From Nibrella saemangeumensis (lineage in GTDB: Bacteria; Bacteroidota; Bacteroidia; Cytophagales; Spirosomataceae), in NCBI RefSeq assembly GCF_039541915.1, contig NZ_BAABHD010000076.1, positions 1-64,000 of the forward strand: a stretch of DNA of 64,000 nucleotides, read 5' to 3'. Position 1 is the first letter of the stretch. Each line of letters opens with the position of its first letter. The notes beneath the pieces were generated by a model. It was not told the DNA's origin. It worked only from the letters and a program-made list of their open reading frames with translations, and ran no database searches. A program made the position numbers and the translations under genes. This document shows positions 44,648 to 54,380 of this stretch, in pieces.

Positions 44648-45592
44648 CTACCATGTTTTGTTGAACAGCACCTTTGTCCAGTTGTCGGGGTTGGTATCGC
44701 CCGCGACGCGGAACTGAATCGTGTACAGCCCCGGCCCCACACCTGGGTATACGAAGTTTTGCCGGGTGTGGATGCGAAAGAACGGCGCTCGCCACGTCTC
44801 ATCAAAGCCATCAATGTTACATTCCAGCGGTTGCCAGCTATGAGCCAGCGGCCACACCTCCGAACTACCTTCCAGCCAATAAGAAGGCCACATAATCGCC
44901 GGATTGCCGTTGGTGACCGGCCCGGCGCTGGGAGCCGCCAGCACATCGACCGTCAGCAACCGGGCCACCGCCTGCGTATCATCCTCACCCCTGACGGATA
45001 CCTGTACTGTAGTGCTTTCGGTGACGGTCAGCGTATTGAGGTTGGAGAACGGCCCGTTGTTGAAGGCTATGAGCGGTGCGCCATTGGCGAACAGCACGTC
45101 CACCACTTCAAGGATAGTCTGCCCTGGCTGATGGATGATGTTCACCCCGAACTGAATGGTTTGCTGCGGCAGCGGACTGTATTCCGGCAGCACGACCGCG
45201 CCTACTCCTTCGGCGTCGTAGTAGGCGGCAGGCCGGAAACCGTACAACTCCTCGAACTGGTCGGCGGGCATCGTCAGCCGGTTGCCGTCTGCGTCCCACA
45301 CCTCCAGTTCGGTCGGTGTAGCCCATCCGGTCACCTGTACGGGTAGTTTCTGCACGATAACGGGCGTTCCGGCCAGATTGCCTTTCTGGCTGACGCTGGC
45401 CTGAATAACGTCCCGCTCGTAGAGTCCGGCAACAGCGATAGTGCATTCCTGCGAAGCAATCACGCCACTGCCCAGCAGCAGTTCACCCCGGTAGAGAAAA
45501 ATGGGGGTGCCATCGGCTACCGCGCACTGTACTTTTACCGATGTTGCGCCTTCGTAGGGCGTTGATACGATCTGAGCCAGTGTTAACGCCAT
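44648..45592 (-). CDS. Phage tail-associated protein, unknown
   Basis: A 314-residue all-beta protein built like repeated Ig-like domains, rich in Thr and Val, with no recognised signature. It overlaps the previous gene stop by ten bases, so it is coupled to the tail-fibre operon. Possibly a fibre, chaperone or decoration protein. Confidence 0.55.
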   Translation of the reverse strand: MALTLAQIVSTPYEGATSVKVQCAVADGTPIFLYRGELLLGSGVIASQECTIAVAGLYERDVIQASVSQKGNLAGTPVIVQKLPVQVTGWATPTELEVWDADGNRLTMPADQFEELYGFRPAAYYDAEGVGAVVLPEYSPLPQQTIQFGVNIIHQPGQTILEVVDVLFANGAPLIAFNNGPFSNLNTLTVTESTTVQVSVRGEDDTQAVARLLTVDVLAAPSAGPVTNGNPAIMWPSYWLEGSSEVWPLAHSWQPLECNIDGFDETWRAPFFRIHTRQNFVYPGVGPGLYTIQFRVAGDTNPDNWTKVLFNKTW

Positions 45593-45870
45593 GTTGCTGT
45601 CAGGCTATAGGTTTGACCAAATGGGCGACCGGCCCGTATCCACACCTGTCCTTTTTCTACTTTGCCGGTCAGGCGTCGCGACGGCCAGCCGGTTCCATTC
45701 AGCGTCACCTGCAACACCTGCCCGTCGGGTGCGTCGGTCTGGTAGACGATCACCCCGCTTTCGGTGTTGATTGATTCAAGCTTCAGCATGGGTTCTTTAT
45801 ACCGGGCAATGGCCTCCACCAGCGCGGCTACGGCACCGTTAGCCTGCTTTCTTGTTGTTCTTTTACTCAT
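45583..45870 (-). CDS. Small phage protein, unknown
   Basis: A 95-residue basic protein (ATG at 45870; the longer frame to 46005 has no support). It starts with a four-base ATGA overlap on the DUF1353 stop codon, so translation is coupled. No domain recognised. Confidence 0.65.
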   Translation of the reverse strand: MSKRTTRKQANGAVAALVEAIARYKEPMLKLESINTESGVIVYQTDAPDGQVLQVTLNGTGWPSRRLTGKVEKGQVWIRAGRPFGQTYSLTATWR

Positions 45871-46262
45871 AATCCGTTCGGAGTGTTTTTGTACTGCGTA
45901 GCCAACTGGCCGTATCTGGCCCATCCAAGTAAGCGCACATAGGCAAACATGAGCCATGCCTGCCACCGGCGAACACCGGCTTCCTGCAAGGCGGCATAGA
46001 ACCACTGGTCGGCAAGCTGGCGCGGCACCAGCGCGTAGTCACAGAGGAAATCATGCCCTACGCTCGGCAGCGCACTCCGCCCGTGCGGAGGTACCAGCCA
46101 CCAACTCCAGCGCGGAGCCGACGCAAAATCGGAGCGGTAACCGGCCGGGATGATGAACTCCCGGCCCGCCACTTGCAACGTGGCATACTGTTCCAGTTGC
46201 CACCAACTGTATTTGAGGTTATAGACCTTTCGGACAGAGGCTTCTAAAAGAGGTACAGGCAT
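45867..46262 (-). CDS. DUF1353 phage protein
   Basis: A 131-residue protein with the DUF1353 core: IPAGYRSDFASAPRWSWWLVPPHG, a histidine (GHD) and hydrophobic helices. The family occurs in tailed phages near tail and lysis genes; its role is unknown. The ATG at 46262 follows the previous stop by one base, which supports it over an ATG 33 bases upstream inside the preceding gene. Confidence 0.82.
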   Translation of the reverse strand: MPVPLLEASVRKVYNLKYSWWQLEQYATLQVAGREFIIPAGYRSDFASAPRWSWWLVPPHGRSALPSVGHDFLCDYALVPRQLADQWFYAALQEAGVRRWQAWLMFAYVRLLGWARYGQLATQYKNTPNGL

Positions 46263-46263
46263 A

Positions 46264-46833
46264 TTAGTCCAAAATTTCGTAAGTGTTTCCGTCAAAATTC
46301 TTTCGTTCGATATTGCGCAGCATGATGGCTTCGACCAGTCCGGCCTCGGTAATCCCCTGCTTCAGCAAATCATCCAGATAGGTGAACTCCGGTTTGATGT
46401 ACTCGTTATTTTCGCCGGTATAGGTCGCATACAGACCGGTGCGAATGTCTACCGTTCGCCGGTCGTCGGCCATGAGCCGGAACCGCCGGATGCCGTTGCC
46501 ACCTTTGCCGATGAGGGCAAACGGCTCCTCACGCCGGGTGACTACCTGCTGCTGTTCGTAGGTTACCGTATCCGGCTGAGCGCGGGGATACTCCGTCGTG
46601 CTGCCGTCTTCGTTGACCACAATTATCGGTTCCTGTGGGGCAGGCTGTGGTTCTCCCAGGACTGGCACCAGCCGGGTTTCGGTAGTTTCAACAACTTTGT
46701 AGTGCAGTACCGGCACCACCAAGACGACCGTTCGGGTTGCGTAGTCGATGGTACGGCTGTGCTGCGACAGCAACATTCTGCGTTTTACATCAACCGGTAA
46801 ATCCGGATGCGGAGGCATGTCTAAATCATTCAT
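46264..46833 (-). CDS. Phage protein after the fibre, unknown
   Basis: A 189-residue protein with a Pro/Glu/Gln-rich middle part and a helical C-terminal half (YLDDLLKQGITEAGLVEAIMLRNIERK). It shares one base with the fibre stop codon (TAATG) and may be a fibre-assembly or attachment protein, by position only. Confidence 0.6.
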   Translation of the reverse strand: MNDLDMPPHPDLPVDVKRRMLLSQHSRTIDYATRTVVLVVPVLHYKVVETTETRLVPVLGEPQPAPQEPIIVVNEDGSTTEYPRAQPDTVTYEQQQVVTRREEPFALIGKGGNGIRRFRLMADDRRTVDIRTGLYATYTGENNEYIKPEFTYLDDLLKQGITEAGLVEAIMLRNIERKNFDGNTYEILD

Positions 46834-49643
46834 TACAGCGTCGCTATTACTTGGTTATCACTAAGCATTTCACGGAAGATTATCAGCTCGTCAAAGTCGA
46901 AGGCGCTGGCCTGAAACCAGTACGGCCCGCCCAGGAACATACCGAAGGGTGAATCCCCTGATGACGGGGGAGCGCTCGAATAAGCTCCGCTGTAGATGCT
47001 GCCGTTGAGGTTCAGCACCGCCTGCGGGTTCTGGTCGAACTTATGGCGGAACTCTGCGATCTCGTAGCCGCTGGTAGCCGGAGCATCCCGGTAGGCCAGC
47101 AGATTGCCACTCGAACCGCGTACAATAGAAATACTGCGCTGGTTGTCGGCGTTCAGGCGAATAGCAAAGCCGGTTTCCCCGCTGTAGCCGCCTTCGGTAG
47201 TCGAAAGCAGCACCCGCACTGCGGCTCCGTTCAGGGTAGTCTGTGCGTTACTGTACTTCAGTCGCAGGAAACAGCCTGTACCGTCGTGCAGAAAGCGGAA
47301 GTCAGCGCCACCGCCCATCCCCATGGCATCCTGTCCATCAAAGCGCAGCATAGCCCGCCCGCTGGCATCAAAGACCATTTTCGGCTGCATGTTCCAGTCG
47401 TACTGTCCGAAATAATGGCTCCAGCGGGCCTGATTGTAGAACTCCTTAACAAAGACATCCGACCAGCCCGCCCATTCAGCCAGCGTCAGCCGGTCGCTCT
47501 CCGTGGGCGAAAAGCGCGAAATCCGGCCCATCGAATCAAAGAATACGCCCGTTTCCTGATTGTCACCGTTGCGCCGGATATGCAGCACCTTATGGCTGTA
47601 GCCGCTAAAGAGCCGACGCATGGAGAACGCATAGGCCATATTCAGCGAAAAGCCATCCAGCGGAGCAGCCAGATCACCCGACAGATCCCATACGTTGGTG
47701 TCGATTTTGGTCAGCGTCAGCCGGTCGCCCCGGCAGGCTGTTCGCCGGTAATCGTTGCGGCTGCGCAGGGTCACCCCGCTGGCCGGATTGACCACCACAA
47801 AACCGGTGCTTTCCTGAATCAGATGCACCGTTGTTCCTGCCGGAATGCTGACCGATGCGTTAGCCGGTACAGTTATCACTGTGGGAATGGAGGCCGTAAC
47901 CGGAATGATCTTGCCGCCGTCGCTTGCCGCCAGCGTGAAGCTGGCCGAGGCCACAGACACCGACGCGGGGCCGCTACTACTGCCGCCACCACTACTGCCC
48001 GTAAGGACTTGGGCATTGATCTCGTAGTTGCGGGCCGTCAGCGTGGAACCGTCCGATCTGGCCCACAGCGAATAGGTGACCGGCGTGGCTACGCCCGGTG
48101 CGTCGGTAATATCGAACGGAGCAACGCTCATATCGGAGTTAGCCGTTCCCAGCGAAAAGCCGCCTGAATCGCTCTGGCCGATGTTAGGGTCACTGCTGGC
48201 CGGAGCTGCGCCGGTCAGGTTGCGCTTACACTGAATCCAGTACTGGCGCACCGTCGTACCACCGTCTTTACGCGGTCGCAGCCAGCCCGACAACTTCACG
48301 CGGTCGGTAATGCTGCCGGGCGTGACTGTTACAAATCCGATCAGCGTCAGCGTCCCGGTAAACGTTGGCGTGGAGGCACCGGACGCACCAATCGACTGTG
48401 TAACCGGCTCGGTAGCGCCACCACCGCCACCACCCGGCCCCTTGATGTTGCCGACGATGCCCCACGTACCGGCCGTTTTGCGGTACACATCACCGCTCAC
48501 CGTATCCAGATAGTAGTCACCGTTCACACCGGTAACGTTTGAGGGTGCGCCCGTACCGTTGTACCAGGCAGCACCGGCCACCCCATCAGCCCCCCTGATG
48601 TTGCCGACCACGCTCCACGCGCCGGACTGCCTGCGGTACACATCGCCGTTCACCGTATTCAGGTAATGGTCGCCGTTCACACCCGTAGCGCTGGCCGGAA
48701 CACCGGAGCCGCTGAACCACGTAGCGCCATTTGTACCATTGGTGCCGGGAGTTCCCTGCGGCCCACGGATATTACCGATCACGCTCCACGCACCGGCCGC
48801 TTTACGCGAAACATCACCAGTAGATGTATTCAGGTGGTAGTCACCATCTGCGCCGGTAGCGGCCGATGGCACTCCGGTTGAATTGAACCACGTTGCCCCG
48901 TTGGTGCCATTCGTACCGGGAGTGCCGGAAGTACCCTGCGGGCCTCGGATATTGCCCTGAAGCGACCACGCGCCGGACTGCTTGCGGTACACATCACCGC
49001 TAGCCGTGTTCAGGAAGTAATCACCGTTGCTGCCGGTAGCCGTGGCCGGAACACCGGAGCCATTGAACCATAAAGCTCCCGGCGTACCGTTCACGCCGTC
49101 TGCTCCCGGCGCACCGCGCATATCGAGTGCATTGGCCAGCACCGTCGTCAGGCCGGTAGGAGTTAAGAACTGACCGGTAGCAGGCTTTGCGCCTTCACCA
49201 CCGACCCAATCCACCACCTGCATCACCCGGCGCGTACCGTCAGCTACCGCTGCCAGAATGGGTGACCAGCCTTTCGGCCCCGGTGCGCCGGGCGTACCCG
49301 GCAATCCGTCCGAACCGTCCATGCCATCCAGACCAGCTACCCCCCGCACATCGACTGCCTGGGCCATGTCTTCTACCAGACCGGTTTCTCCAACGTACAG
49401 ACCCGTTAACGGCTTGGTGCCAAGCGAACCTGTCCAGTCTACCAGCTTCATCACCCGACGCTCACCGTCCGGCACTACGGCAAAGACCGGCGACCAGCCC
49501 GCCGTTGCCGATTTGAGGTCAGAGAAAAGCTGAAAGCCCAGGTCTTTGATAACCGCCCGCAAATCGGAAGGCTCCACCATGCCTACCCGATTATCCGGTA
49601 TTTTCCTGTCTACCTTTTCGTAAAACTTTTCTAAGAGAAACAT
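46833..49643 (-). CDS. Collagen-like tail fibre with repeated modules
   Basis: A 936-residue fibre. Two modules of the type GWSP..A.V.DG.RRVM..VDW.G sit at about 49-90 and 126-165, each followed by Gly-X-Y collagen-like stretches (GLDGMDGSDGLPGTPGAPGP). Four more modules of about 50 residues (WFNGSGVP, NGDYxLNT, SGDVYRK, GAWSxxGNIRG) lie at about 192-405, joined by Gly-Pro collagen-like linkers. A Gly-rich hinge and beta domain follow, and the C-terminal 200 residues look like a concanavalin/LamG-type lectin sandwich, the likely receptor-binding tip. It is the distal tail fibre of the phage. Motif copy 9 precedes it. Confidence 0.88.
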   Translation of the reverse strand: MFLLEKFYEKVDRKIPDNRVGMVEPSDLRAVIKDLGFQLFSDLKSATAGWSPVFAVVPDGERRVMKLVDWTGSLGTKPLTGLYVGETGLVEDMAQAVDVRGVAGLDGMDGSDGLPGTPGAPGPKGWSPILAAVADGTRRVMQVVDWVGGEGAKPATGQFLTPTGLTTVLANALDMRGAPGADGVNGTPGALWFNGSGVPATATGSNGDYFLNTASGDVYRKQSGAWSLQGNIRGPQGTSGTPGTNGTNGATWFNSTGVPSAATGADGDYHLNTSTGDVSRKAAGAWSVIGNIRGPQGTPGTNGTNGATWFSGSGVPASATGVNGDHYLNTVNGDVYRRQSGAWSVVGNIRGADGVAGAAWYNGTGAPSNVTGVNGDYYLDTVSGDVYRKTAGTWGIVGNIKGPGGGGGGATEPVTQSIGASGASTPTFTGTLTLIGFVTVTPGSITDRVKLSGWLRPRKDGGTTVRQYWIQCKRNLTGAAPASSDPNIGQSDSGGFSLGTANSDMSVAPFDITDAPGVATPVTYSLWARSDGSTLTARNYEINAQVLTGSSGGGSSSGPASVSVASASFTLAASDGGKIIPVTASIPTVITVPANASVSIPAGTTVHLIQESTGFVVVNPASGVTLRSRNDYRRTACRGDRLTLTKIDTNVWDLSGDLAAPLDGFSLNMAYAFSMRRLFSGYSHKVLHIRRNGDNQETGVFFDSMGRISRFSPTESDRLTLAEWAGWSDVFVKEFYNQARWSHYFGQYDWNMQPKMVFDASGRAMLRFDGQDAMGMGGGADFRFLHDGTGCFLRLKYSNAQTTLNGAAVRVLLSTTEGGYSGETGFAIRLNADNQRSISIVRGSSGNLLAYRDAPATSGYEIAEFRHKFDQNPQAVLNLNGSIYSGAYSSAPPSSGDSPFGMFLGGPYWFQASAFDFDELIIFREMLSDNQVIATL

Positions 49644-49645
49644 AC

Positions 49646-49663
49646 AGTAATATTAATACTACT
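49646..49663 (-). promoter_or_regulatory. Phage 18-bp motif, copy 9
   Basis: Read on the - strand AGTAGTATTAATATTACT, only two to three bases before the fibre ATG. Confidence 0.68.
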
Positions 49664-52544
49664 CAGGTTGAAATAAAAATCCGTCACTGTAGGGGCTCTC
49701 CTCGGTGCCGGGCTGGAACTGGCTGATCGTCGCGCTGAGGTTGTCGGCCGGTTTCAGCACCAGTACAAGGCGGTCGCCGGGTCGCACGTCGAAGGGCTGC
49801 GCTGACCGGTTGAGCCGTCTGCGCCGGAGCCAGCTACGGCCTGTGCTGCGGTTATTCCGGTACACCGTCAGATACAGGTCTTCCCCTTCACAACGTACCA
49901 GCAGATCATACGCGCCGGGCTGGATAAGCTGTCCGGCTCTAACCGGCAGCAAACTGCCGTCTTTGCGCAGGGCGATCAGCAGGCCGTCCGCTCCGGTGAT
50001 CTGCTCAATGGTAGCCGCCCGGAAAGACAGTGTATGACTCACCGGCATGGCCAGCCGGTCGCGGTCGTGCCGCAGGCTGTTCTGTAGCAGCAGCGTGGCC
50101 CTACTCTGCATGAGCCGGTACTGGCCGTTAATAGGCAGCTCCTTCAGCTCTCCTTCGCAGTAGAACGGCTCCCCATCAATGTACAGCGCTGGATGCTTCA
50201 GAGCCGCGTACAGAGCGCGGTGAAACACGCCCGGCTGTGCTTCCGTCACCAGCGTGTACTCCAGCTCGGACTGCGCCGAACTGCGGGCTGTCGTGCCTTC
50301 AAATGTGGTATAAACGACTTCTTTCTGCCGCTGCATAGGGTAGGACAGCGCCACCGGCAGGCGTAGTTGCTGCATCAGGCCGGGCTCGGCATAGTAATGG
50401 CCGAAGCGCTGGCGTCCGCTGCCGGGGTGGTTGTCGCCGTAACGGATTACTGAGGTATCGTCGGCATTGGCCAGCAACTCCAGCGGATTGCTGACGGCAT
50501 GAACCGCATCGGTTTTGGTATTATAGATTTCCAGCCGGTAGCAGCCGGTTGGTAGCTGTGGCACCCATACGTCACAGACGCGGGGTAAGTCTATCAGCCA
50601 CACGGCACCGTCCAGCAGTTCCACATCGGCAATATTGTCCGTGCCGTAGGCGTAGCCTTTGGCGGCATACACCGTCAGAGCCTCACCGGCCAGATTACCA
50701 AAAATGGTTGTGTCCAGCGTGTAGCTGAAGGATTGCAGCGCCGTCGTAGCGGCATTGCCCAGGCTGACGGCCCCGGCCGGCACTTCGGTAGTGCCCGGCT
50801 CGACCGGATTGTTACCCCCTACCGGGTCCACATCGACCAGAATGTTATGATAGCCGACGCCGGACTGAATATAGCCGACGTAAAACTGGGTTTGCTGCCG
50901 CGCCGACACCGGCACAATGAATTCCGGTGAATCCTGAAAGTAGGCGTAGCCCGGCATGGAGAAGCGTACCGGTGTACCGTCACCACCGCCATAGCGCGAA
51001 ACGAACCGGCCGGTCTGCGGATTCCAGTTCGGCGTCAGGGCACGGAGAGGTGAACCCGGCAGTTCATTAACCGTCAGCGTCAGTACCGCCTGCTGCGTGT
51101 TGCCCTGGCCGTTGACCGCTTTAAAGACCACCGGATACGTACCGGCTTTAACGGCCCGGCCGCTAAGCTGCATGGTCTGGCTGTTAAAGATGATACCTTC
51201 CGGAAGTCCTATAGCCTCGATGAGTACCCCGCCCGGCAATTCGACCTGAAACGGGTAGCCACTATAGCCCAGCTTCTCGGCAATGGTCAGGACGGTATCG
51301 GTATCTTCGGCTACTACGCGCCGGTCACCCACGACGAACACGTTGCCTTTCCGGATGCTGGTACCCACAAAGACGTTGTAGGTCGATACCGTCGTAGCCG
51401 GATGGCGCTGTTTGTTCAGCAAAAGCAGTTGCGGCTGGTTGGTGTTGGCAATGGTGCGTACACCGGCCTGAACCGCTTTGGCAGGCAAGGTTCCGGAAGG
51501 TGCCGCCAGCCGGTCGCCGTAGTTGAAGAAGAAGGCGGCTATCGCCCCGGCCGTGTCGCCTGCCTGCGCAATTCTGGTTTTTGTCGGCTGACCCGGTACG
51601 GTTATCTGAAAGATATTACCCGGCTGTACGTCCGCGCCCACTACCACCGTGTAGAGATCATTACCGTTCTCGCTGTGGCTGTATAGCAGCTCCAGCGTTG
51701 GGCTGTTGCGGTTTACCAGTGTAGCAGTGCCACCTTCTGCTTTCGCAAAAACGGTGCTGTTTTCAGCCACAAATAGCCGTCTACCCTGCAAGGGAGCGCC
51801 GGAGCGGGCCAGACCGCTCAGTACGTCGGCCGGGGCGTCACCGGCTTTGGCCGTATAGCTGCTGCCCGCCAGCGTGAACAGGTTTCCGGCTTCAATGTCG
51901 GAACCAATCAGTACCTCGTAGCTGTCCTGAGCAGGGCGCTGCTGCGTACCGGCCAGCGATGCCGTCAACCGGGGCTGGTTGGTGTTGAGCAGCCGGTTTT
52001 CGCCCAGCGCAATCTGCAATGGCTGATTGCCCAGGCGGAAGTAACGGCTGTGGTATACCCGGATCAGCAGTTCGTTACCGAAGCGGTCTACCGATACCGG
52101 CGTGTAGGGATAATCCTGAAAATGCTGCCGGATAGCTTCAATGTACTCCTCGATGGCGGGTTGCTGGCCGGTAAAGGTACGCAGGATGCTGATAGGCTGC
52201 ATAATGCCGTTCCGGTCGGGTGTCTGCCCTTGCAGGGCAAACTGCCGCCACTGGCCGGGGCGAGGTGGCCGGTTAATACGCAGTCGGATGCGGGTGCATA
52301 GCTCACCATCCTGGAGCCTGAGCTGCCCGCAGGAGGTAGTGGCCTGAGTCCGCAGGTTTTTCAGCCGGACGCTCAGGTATTCCACCGGGCAGCGGGGCAG
52401 ATCAGCGGCAGGCACCAGAAACCTAAGCCGGTCACCGGCCACCACCGGCAGCGTGGGATAATCTTCATCCGGCAGCAGCCGGTTGTCCGGATAGGCTTTT
52501 CCCTGGTCGGAAAGCGTAAAGAATCGAATGAAGTGGTCGAACAT
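49659..52544 (-). CDS. Large tail/baseplate protein with triplicated module
   Basis: A 961-residue protein with no known catalytic motif. Three copies of an about 85-residue module occur between residues 205 and 430 (YEVLIGSDIEAGNLF, YTVVVGADVQPGNIF, YNVFVGTSIRKGNVF), each followed by an AGDT-like turn. A cadherin-like He_PIG domain (LPEGIIFNSQTMQLSGRA) follows, then further beta domains. Its place directly before the fibre and after the 611-residue protein fits a baseplate or tail-tip component. The gene starts one base after the preceding stop. Confidence 0.7.
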   Translation of the reverse strand: MFDHFIRFFTLSDQGKAYPDNRLLPDEDYPTLPVVAGDRLRFLVPAADLPRCPVEYLSVRLKNLRTQATTSCGQLRLQDGELCTRIRLRINRPPRPGQWRQFALQGQTPDRNGIMQPISILRTFTGQQPAIEEYIEAIRQHFQDYPYTPVSVDRFGNELLIRVYHSRYFRLGNQPLQIALGENRLLNTNQPRLTASLAGTQQRPAQDSYEVLIGSDIEAGNLFTLAGSSYTAKAGDAPADVLSGLARSGAPLQGRRLFVAENSTVFAKAEGGTATLVNRNSPTLELLYSHSENGNDLYTVVVGADVQPGNIFQITVPGQPTKTRIAQAGDTAGAIAAFFFNYGDRLAAPSGTLPAKAVQAGVRTIANTNQPQLLLLNKQRHPATTVSTYNVFVGTSIRKGNVFVVGDRRVVAEDTDTVLTIAEKLGYSGYPFQVELPGGVLIEAIGLPEGIIFNSQTMQLSGRAVKAGTYPVVFKAVNGQGNTQQAVLTLTVNELPGSPLRALTPNWNPQTGRFVSRYGGGDGTPVRFSMPGYAYFQDSPEFIVPVSARQQTQFYVGYIQSGVGYHNILVDVDPVGGNNPVEPGTTEVPAGAVSLGNAATTALQSFSYTLDTTIFGNLAGEALTVYAAKGYAYGTDNIADVELLDGAVWLIDLPRVCDVWVPQLPTGCYRLEIYNTKTDAVHAVSNPLELLANADDTSVIRYGDNHPGSGRQRFGHYYAEPGLMQQLRLPVALSYPMQRQKEVVYTTFEGTTARSSAQSELEYTLVTEAQPGVFHRALYAALKHPALYIDGEPFYCEGELKELPINGQYRLMQSRATLLLQNSLRHDRDRLAMPVSHTLSFRAATIEQITGADGLLIALRKDGSLLPVRAGQLIQPGAYDLLVRCEGEDLYLTVYRNNRSTGRSWLRRRRLNRSAQPFDVRPGDRLVLVLKPADNLSATISQFQPGTEESPYSDGFLFQPE

Positions 52545-54380
52545 TTAGCAAGCAATTAAGAGTTTGGCAATGTCTCCGGAAGCACCTTGCCACCATTCGG
52601 CTTCCAGCAGCAGCCCCCTAACCAGCCGGTCACCGTCCCGAAATACAATCCAGTCACTCAGCGGCTCGTAGCGCTCCATTGGCATCGGAGCGCGAACCAG
52701 CGCCTTGTACTTCCCAATCAGAGGATCAGCACCTAAGCGGGGGATCGTCGGGGCTGCACCTTCGTAAGTTTCCAGCTTCAGTTCTCCGCAGCCGGTCAGC
52801 AGGTTTGCCCAGGCGGCAAGGCCCGATGCCGGGGTCAGCTTCTCGTTGTAGCGCCCACCGATGAAAGCCGGAGCGTAGCCGTCTCTGGTGTCGATGACAA
52901 ACAGGGCATCGTCGGCAGCATCTGCTTTCTGTTCCCCGGCCGTTTTGGGGTCGAACTGCTTCAGCCGGTTCTCCTCGATGAGCGTACCCGACGCGATCAG
53001 CTCCGACTGCAAATCCAGTTCATTGCGCAGCGTGGTAATGCCGGTGCTGAACGTAGCGTTTCCGGCCGTTTCGGTAGCTGACAGCAGCGACTCCCCGCGC
53101 CACGTTTTAAAGCCGGTCTTTACCTGCGAGGCCAGCCAGTCGGTGTTGACGCTGTATTCGACTTCGGTAATTTCATCGAGCATGGTAATGCGCCCATCGG
53201 CCAGCAGGTCAGCTTTCGGTTCCAGCCGAAGCGTATTCCCTTCAAGCGACAGACCCAGGTTCAGCATACCATTAAGGCCGGTGAACAGGCTATTGAACGA
53301 AGCCGTGAGCGGCCGCAAAACGCCACGCAGACAGGCCGCATTGGTGATGTACAGGGTCTTTCCCCTCCCTTTGGTGAAATAGTCGCTCCTGAAAGACATT
53401 TCCGCGGGGCCGCCCGGCGGGGCTAACCGGCTCAGCAGCGCGGCAAACAGATCATAGACCGGCATGGCCGGACAATCGCTTGCCGGATAGGTCAGCGGTT
53501 CGGATAGCGCCAGTTCGGTCTGAGGCTGGTAGAGTACGCTCAGGCTGGTGACCTGTTCCGTACCGACCCAGCCTACCGTCAGCGACGCCCCGGCCGGTAC
53601 ATCGACGGTCGCATCCAGCGCGGCCGACACCTCACTGTAGCTGGTAGTGATGGAATGGGTGGTCAGCGCCTGACTCGTCTGGTAGCCGTTCTGAAGCGTC
53701 AGCGTGTAGCCCATCCCCGCCGTAATGTTGTGGCTGGCCCGGACGCTGCACCGGATAAAACCGGTGATACGCAGCCGCACGGACTGGCCCGTATCGTTGC
53801 GGTAGATGGCGCTGTCTCCGGCGAAAGGATTCAGCACATTCTGAAGCATTCCCGGAACCGCCTGCTGGCGGTCACTTTTGCGCTGGAGCGGAAAGGCATG
53901 GGCAAATGGTTGCCAGCTTTGCGCCGACAGGTTGACCTCAGAGCGGCCGATCACAAACTGAGCCGTGCCGCTGATGGGCTGGCCGGTTAGCCGGATACTA
54001 CCGGTCGGCGTAATGGCGTAACTGGCCGTCAGGCGCGTTTCCAGCCCAGTCTTTACCGGCTCATCGCGGAAGTTGACGCTGACGCTGCCCGCCCGGTAGC
54101 GGTAGGTGCTGTAATCGACATAGGCATCGTACAGCACCCGGCCCGAATCGGTCACCATCCGGTAGGAGGTTTCCGCCTGAACGCCGTAGCGCTCAAAACG
54201 GTCGTGCAGCAGTCGCACCGCTGCCGGGTCGGTGAACTGCACTTCTCCCATGCCCTGCGCATAGCCGATACGCCGGTAGAGTAGTCCCCAGTATAGCGGG
54301 TGCCGAACCTTTTTCAATGTCAGGCGGTCAATGCCCATCGGAGCATCCACCACCTGACCGTCCAACAGTACCCGAATCAT
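52545..54380 (-). CDS. Tail/baseplate hub-like protein
   Basis: A 611-residue protein without recognised motif, between the tape measure and the large tail protein, where siphoviruses carry distal-tail and hub proteins. Beta-rich with a helical segment near residue 310. Its start overlaps the tape measure stop (TAATG). Motif copy 10 lies 75 bp upstream, within the end of the tape measure gene. Confidence 0.7.
   Translation of the reverse strand: MIRVLLDGQVVDAPMGIDRLTLKKVRHPLYWGLLYRRIGYAQGMGEVQFTDPAAVRLLHDRFERYGVQAETSYRMVTDSGRVLYDAYVDYSTYRYRAGSVSVNFRDEPVKTGLETRLTASYAITPTGSIRLTGQPISGTAQFVIGRSEVNLSAQSWQPFAHAFPLQRKSDRQQAVPGMLQNVLNPFAGDSAIYRNDTGQSVRLRITGFIRCSVRASHNITAGMGYTLTLQNGYQTSQALTTHSITTSYSEVSAALDATVDVPAGASLTVGWVGTEQVTSLSVLYQPQTELALSEPLTYPASDCPAMPVYDLFAALLSRLAPPGGPAEMSFRSDYFTKGRGKTLYITNAACLRGVLRPLTASFNSLFTGLNGMLNLGLSLEGNTLRLEPKADLLADGRITMLDEITEVEYSVNTDWLASQVKTGFKTWRGESLLSATETAGNATFSTGITTLRNELDLQSELIASGTLIEENRLKQFDPKTAGEQKADAADDALFVIDTRDGYAPAFIGGRYNEKLTPASGLAAWANLLTGCGELKLETYEGAAPTIPRLGADPLIGKYKALVRAPMPMERYEPLSDWIVFRDGDRLVRGLLLEAEWWQGASGDIAKLLIAC

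Noticed and set aside
46833..49643. Diversity-generating retroelement acting on the fibre
   Set aside because: No reverse transcriptase gene or template repeat is seen in the window.
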